A DNA stretch of 64,000 nucleotides from Streptomyces sp. NBC_01591. Its GTDB lineage: Bacteria > Actinomycetota > Actinomycetes > Streptomycetales > Streptomycetaceae. Of the stretch, positions 62,156 through 64,000 are shown one piece after another. How positions within the stretch are numbered: position 1 is the first letter of the stretch; every line of letters starts with the position of its first letter. The notes beneath the pieces are model-generated. The model worked only from the letters and a program-made list of their open reading frames with translations. It did no database searches and had not been told where the DNA came from. The stretch covers positions 7,378,001-7,442,000 of the forward strand of contig NZ_CP109327.1 of NCBI RefSeq assembly GCF_035918155.1, in the 5' to 3' direction. The position numbers and the translations under genes are program-made.

Positions 62156-62716
62156 ATGCCTGAAAGCGACTATCTGGCCGAGGGACGGCGCACGGCGATC
62201 CGCCCCATCACACAGGCGGATGCCGAAGAGTTCACCGCCCGGGCGCGGGAGAGCCGGGACCTGCACGCCCCCTGGCTCTTCCCGCCCGGCGACGCCCGCG
62301 CGTACGCCGCCTACGCGGGCCGGCTGATCGACGACCCCGCGAGGGCGGGCTTCCTCGTCTGCGAACGCGGCGGGAGCGGGCCCGCCGACGGGATCGCGGG
62401 GTTCATCAACATCAACAACATCGTCACCGGCGCGTTCCGCTGCGGCGCACTCGGATACGGGGCCTTCGCCCACGCGGCGGGACGCGGCCTGATGGGCGAA
62501 GGGCTGGACCTGGTCCTGCGGTACGCCTTCGGGCCGCTCGGTCTGCACCGCCTCGAAGCCAACGTCCAGCCCGGCAATGGGAGTTCGCTCGCCCTCGTCC
62601 GACGGGCCGGATTCCGTCTCGAAGGGTTCTCGCCGGACTTCCTCTTCATCGACGGGGCCTGGCGCGACCACGAGCGGTGGGCCATCACGGCCGAGATGAC
62701 CGGCGAGAAGTCCTAG
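62156..62716 (+). CDS. GNAT acetyltransferase, RimJ/RimL type
   Basis: A 186-residue GNAT. RTAIRPITQADAEEFTARAR opens it, and GYGAFAHAAGRGLMGEGLDLVLRYAF is the acetyl-CoA loop region. LGLHRLEANVQPGNGSSLALVRRAGFRLEG is the RimJ/L signature. It probably acetylates a protein or small-molecule amine. The start is ATG 62156 (MPESDYLAEG). Confidence 0.9.
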   Translation: MPESDYLAEGRRTAIRPITQADAEEFTARARESRDLHAPWLFPPGDARAYAAYAGRLIDDPARAGFLVCERGGSGPADGIAGFININNIVTGAFRCGALGYGAFAHAAGRGLMGEGLDLVLRYAFGPLGLHRLEANVQPGNGSSLALVRRAGFRLEGFSPDFLFIDGAWRDHERWAITAEMTGEKS

Positions 62717-62991
62717 GAAGCCTTGGGCACGGGCCGGGCCCCGCCCACCGCCGCGGACACCACGCATGTTGGGCAAGTCTTTGCCGATGGCCGATTCGGT
62801 ATCCCCGCCGGACACACCGGCCGTTCCCCCAGGGGCTCCGGCGGACGGCACTCCGTACAGGAAGCGGAAAAGCGCGGCCGAAAGTATGAGGGGCACGCCT
62901 CCGTCCAGGTGACGACCGTGTTGACCGTACGCAATCGCAGGCAGACGCTCCTCATATAGATGCTAGATGCAACTGGTTCTGGAGGGCGCAT
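62717..62991. other. 275-bp intergenic region before asnB
   Basis: No gene is supported. The last 60 bp become AT-richer (CTCATATAGATGCTAGATGC), consistent with the asnB promoter. GGAGGG lies about 7 nt before the asnB ATG. Several cysteine-rich or hydrophobic frames here lack start signals and codon support. Confidence 0.5.
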
Positions 62992-64000
62992 ATGTGTGGC
63001 ATCGCCGGCTGGGTCTCCTTCGACCGCGATCTACGGGCAGCCGAGGAGGTCGCGAAACTGGACGCGATGACGGAGACCATGTCCTGCCGGGGCCCCGACG
63101 ACCGGGGGACCTGGACCGACGGTCACGCCTCGCTCGGACACCGGCGGCTCGCGATCATCGACCTGCCCGGCGGGCGCCAGCCCATGACCGTCGGCACACC
63201 CGAAGGCCCGGTCGCCCTCGTCTACTCCGGTGAGGCGTACAACTTCACCGAACTCCGCGGCGAACTGACCGCCCGCGGGCACCGGTTCACCACCGACTCG
63301 GACACCGAGGTCGTACTGCGCGGCTATCTGGAGTGGGGCGAGGCCCTCGCCGAGCGGCTGAACGGCATGTACGCCTTCGCGCTCTGGGACGGCCGCCACG
63401 ACCGGCTCGTCATGATCCGCGACCGGATGGGCGTCAAGCCCTTCTACTACTGGCCGACGCCCGACGGTGTGCTCTTCGGTTCGGAACCCAAGGCCATCCT
63501 CGCCAACCCGCTGGCCCGGCCCCGGGTGACCCTCGACGGGCTGAGGGAGCTCTTCACCGTCGTCAAGACCCCGGGCCACGCCGTATGGGACGGCATGTAC
63601 GAGGTGGAGCCCGGCACGGTCGTCACCGTGGACCGCGGCGGCCTGCGCCGACACGTCTACTGGCGGCTGGAGACCCGCCCGCACGCCGACGACCGGGACA
63701 CCTCGATTGCCACCGTACGGTCGCTGCTCGACGACATCGTGCGCCGCCAGCTGGTCTCCGACGTACCCCGCTGCATCCTGCTCTCCGGTGGACTCGACTC
63801 ATCGGCGGTCACCGCGCTCGCCGCCCGGCAGCTCGCCGAGAGCGGCGAGAAGGTCCGCACCTTCGCCGTCGACTTCGTGGGACGCACCGAGAACTTCGTC
63901 GCCGACGAGCTGCGCACCACCCCCGACACCCCGTTCGTGCACGACGTGGCCCAGCGGGCGGGCACCCTCCACCGGGACATCGTGCTCGACCCCGACACCC
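62992..64000 (+). CDS. asnB: Asparagine synthetase (glutamine-hydrolysing), 3' truncated by window end
   Basis: The first 336 codons of AsnB; intact enzymes are about 610 aa. The glutaminase domain starts MCGIAGWVSF with nucleophile Cys2 after Met removal. SLGHRRLAIIDLPGGRQPM, YSGEAYNF and SDTEVVLRGYLEWG line the glutamine site. The synthetase domain's ATP pyrophosphatase loop LLSGGLDSSAVTALAA is at about residue 262. It makes asparagine from aspartate, glutamine and ATP. The remainder lies beyond base 64000. Confidence 0.93.
   Translation, partial: MCGIAGWVSFDRDLRAAEEVAKLDAMTETMSCRGPDDRGTWTDGHASLGHRRLAIIDLPGGRQPMTVGTPEGPVALVYSGEAYNFTELRGELTARGHRFTTDSDTEVVLRGYLEWGEALAERLNGMYAFALWDGRHDRLVMIRDRMGVKPFYYWPTPDGVLFGSEPKAILANPLARPRVTLDGLRELFTVVKTPGHAVWDGMYEVEPGTVVTVDRGGLRRHVYWRLETRPHADDRDTSIATVRSLLDDIVRRQLVSDVPRCILLSGGLDSSAVTALAARQLAESGEKVRTFAVDFVGRTENFVADELRTTPDTPFVHDVAQRAGTLHRDIVLDPDT

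Noticed and set aside
61670..62896. A minus-strand frame starting MPLILSAALFRFLYG ahead of asnB, considered as a small leader or peptide gene
   Set aside because: No ribosome site was found, and most of the frame is antisense to the GNAT and S15-like genes. The hydrophobic start alone is not enough.
1..64000. CRISPR array, tRNA or rRNA genes
   Set aside because: I saw no regularly spaced direct repeats with spacers, no cloverleaf-type sequence with a TTCGA-type arm, and no rRNA signature. The only tandem repeat is the 10-bp array at 10801.

Overview
The window is high-GC actinobacterial chromosome, most likely Streptomyces or a close relative. Supporting signs are strong G/C third positions, many GTG starts, an ethylmalonyl-CoA (EMC) pathway operon, zinc-free ribosomal protein paralogues and many TetR/MarR/GntR regulators. 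I see no tRNA, rRNA, CRISPR array, phage or conjugative genes. The window reads as core or arm-proximal chromosome with a few scars.

Layout. 0-3.2 kb: etfB-etfA facing a TetR gene and a small zinc-ribbon (DUF35) gene. 3.3-10.5 kb: a gamma-glutamyltransferase homologue, an inositol-phosphatase-type enzyme, a divergent SDR/MarR pair, a nucleotidyltransferase, an FAD oxidoreductase and a macro-domain protein. 10.5-13.1 kb: a Zur-type zinc-starvation locus of cysteine-free ribosomal proteins S18, L31, L33, L28 and S14 plus a COG0523 protein, around one central Zur-box-like site. 13.2-15.3 kb: alkylation repair (Ada-AlkA fusion and Ogt). 15.3-16.2 kb: a GDT1-family Mn exporter behind a yybP-ykoY riboswitch. 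16.2-27.3 kb: housekeeping and signalling genes, including a MASE1 membrane protein next to a PP2C phosphatase and an MFS transporter that has lost its 5' end. 27.4-28.9 kb: pssA and psd. 29.0-35.1 kb: the tightly packed EMC operon ccr-ecm-mcl-mch-mcd. 36.4-39.1 kb: a second TetR gene and a tandem-duplicated 3-hydroxyacyl-CoA dehydrogenase. 39.4-46.7 kb: HEAT, GNAT, exported peptidase, radical SAM, SRPBCC and an MFS transporter fused to three Ig-like repeats. 46.7-48.7 kb: a graveyard of gene fragments with a 159-bp MITE-like palindrome. 48.7-54.7 kb: an amidase/TetR/hydrolase group, a DinB protein and a GntR-ABC operon. 54.9-60.0 kb: a four-peptidase operon. 60.1-64.0 kb: an exported S15-like hydrolase, a GNAT and the start of an asparagine synthetase.

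Main observation. The etfBA promoter, the gap between the first TetR gene and the DUF35 gene, and the region upstream of the ccr operon all carry paired copies of one palindrome, GGCACT-N-AGTGCC. The two copies are 22, 23 and 22 bp apart centre to centre. Two clearly paralogous TetR genes with almost identical recognition helices lie next to these loci. This suggests one acyl-CoA regulon joining ETF, the electron acceptor expected for methylsuccinyl-CoA dehydrogenase, to the whole EMC pathway and an uncharacterised DUF35 protein.
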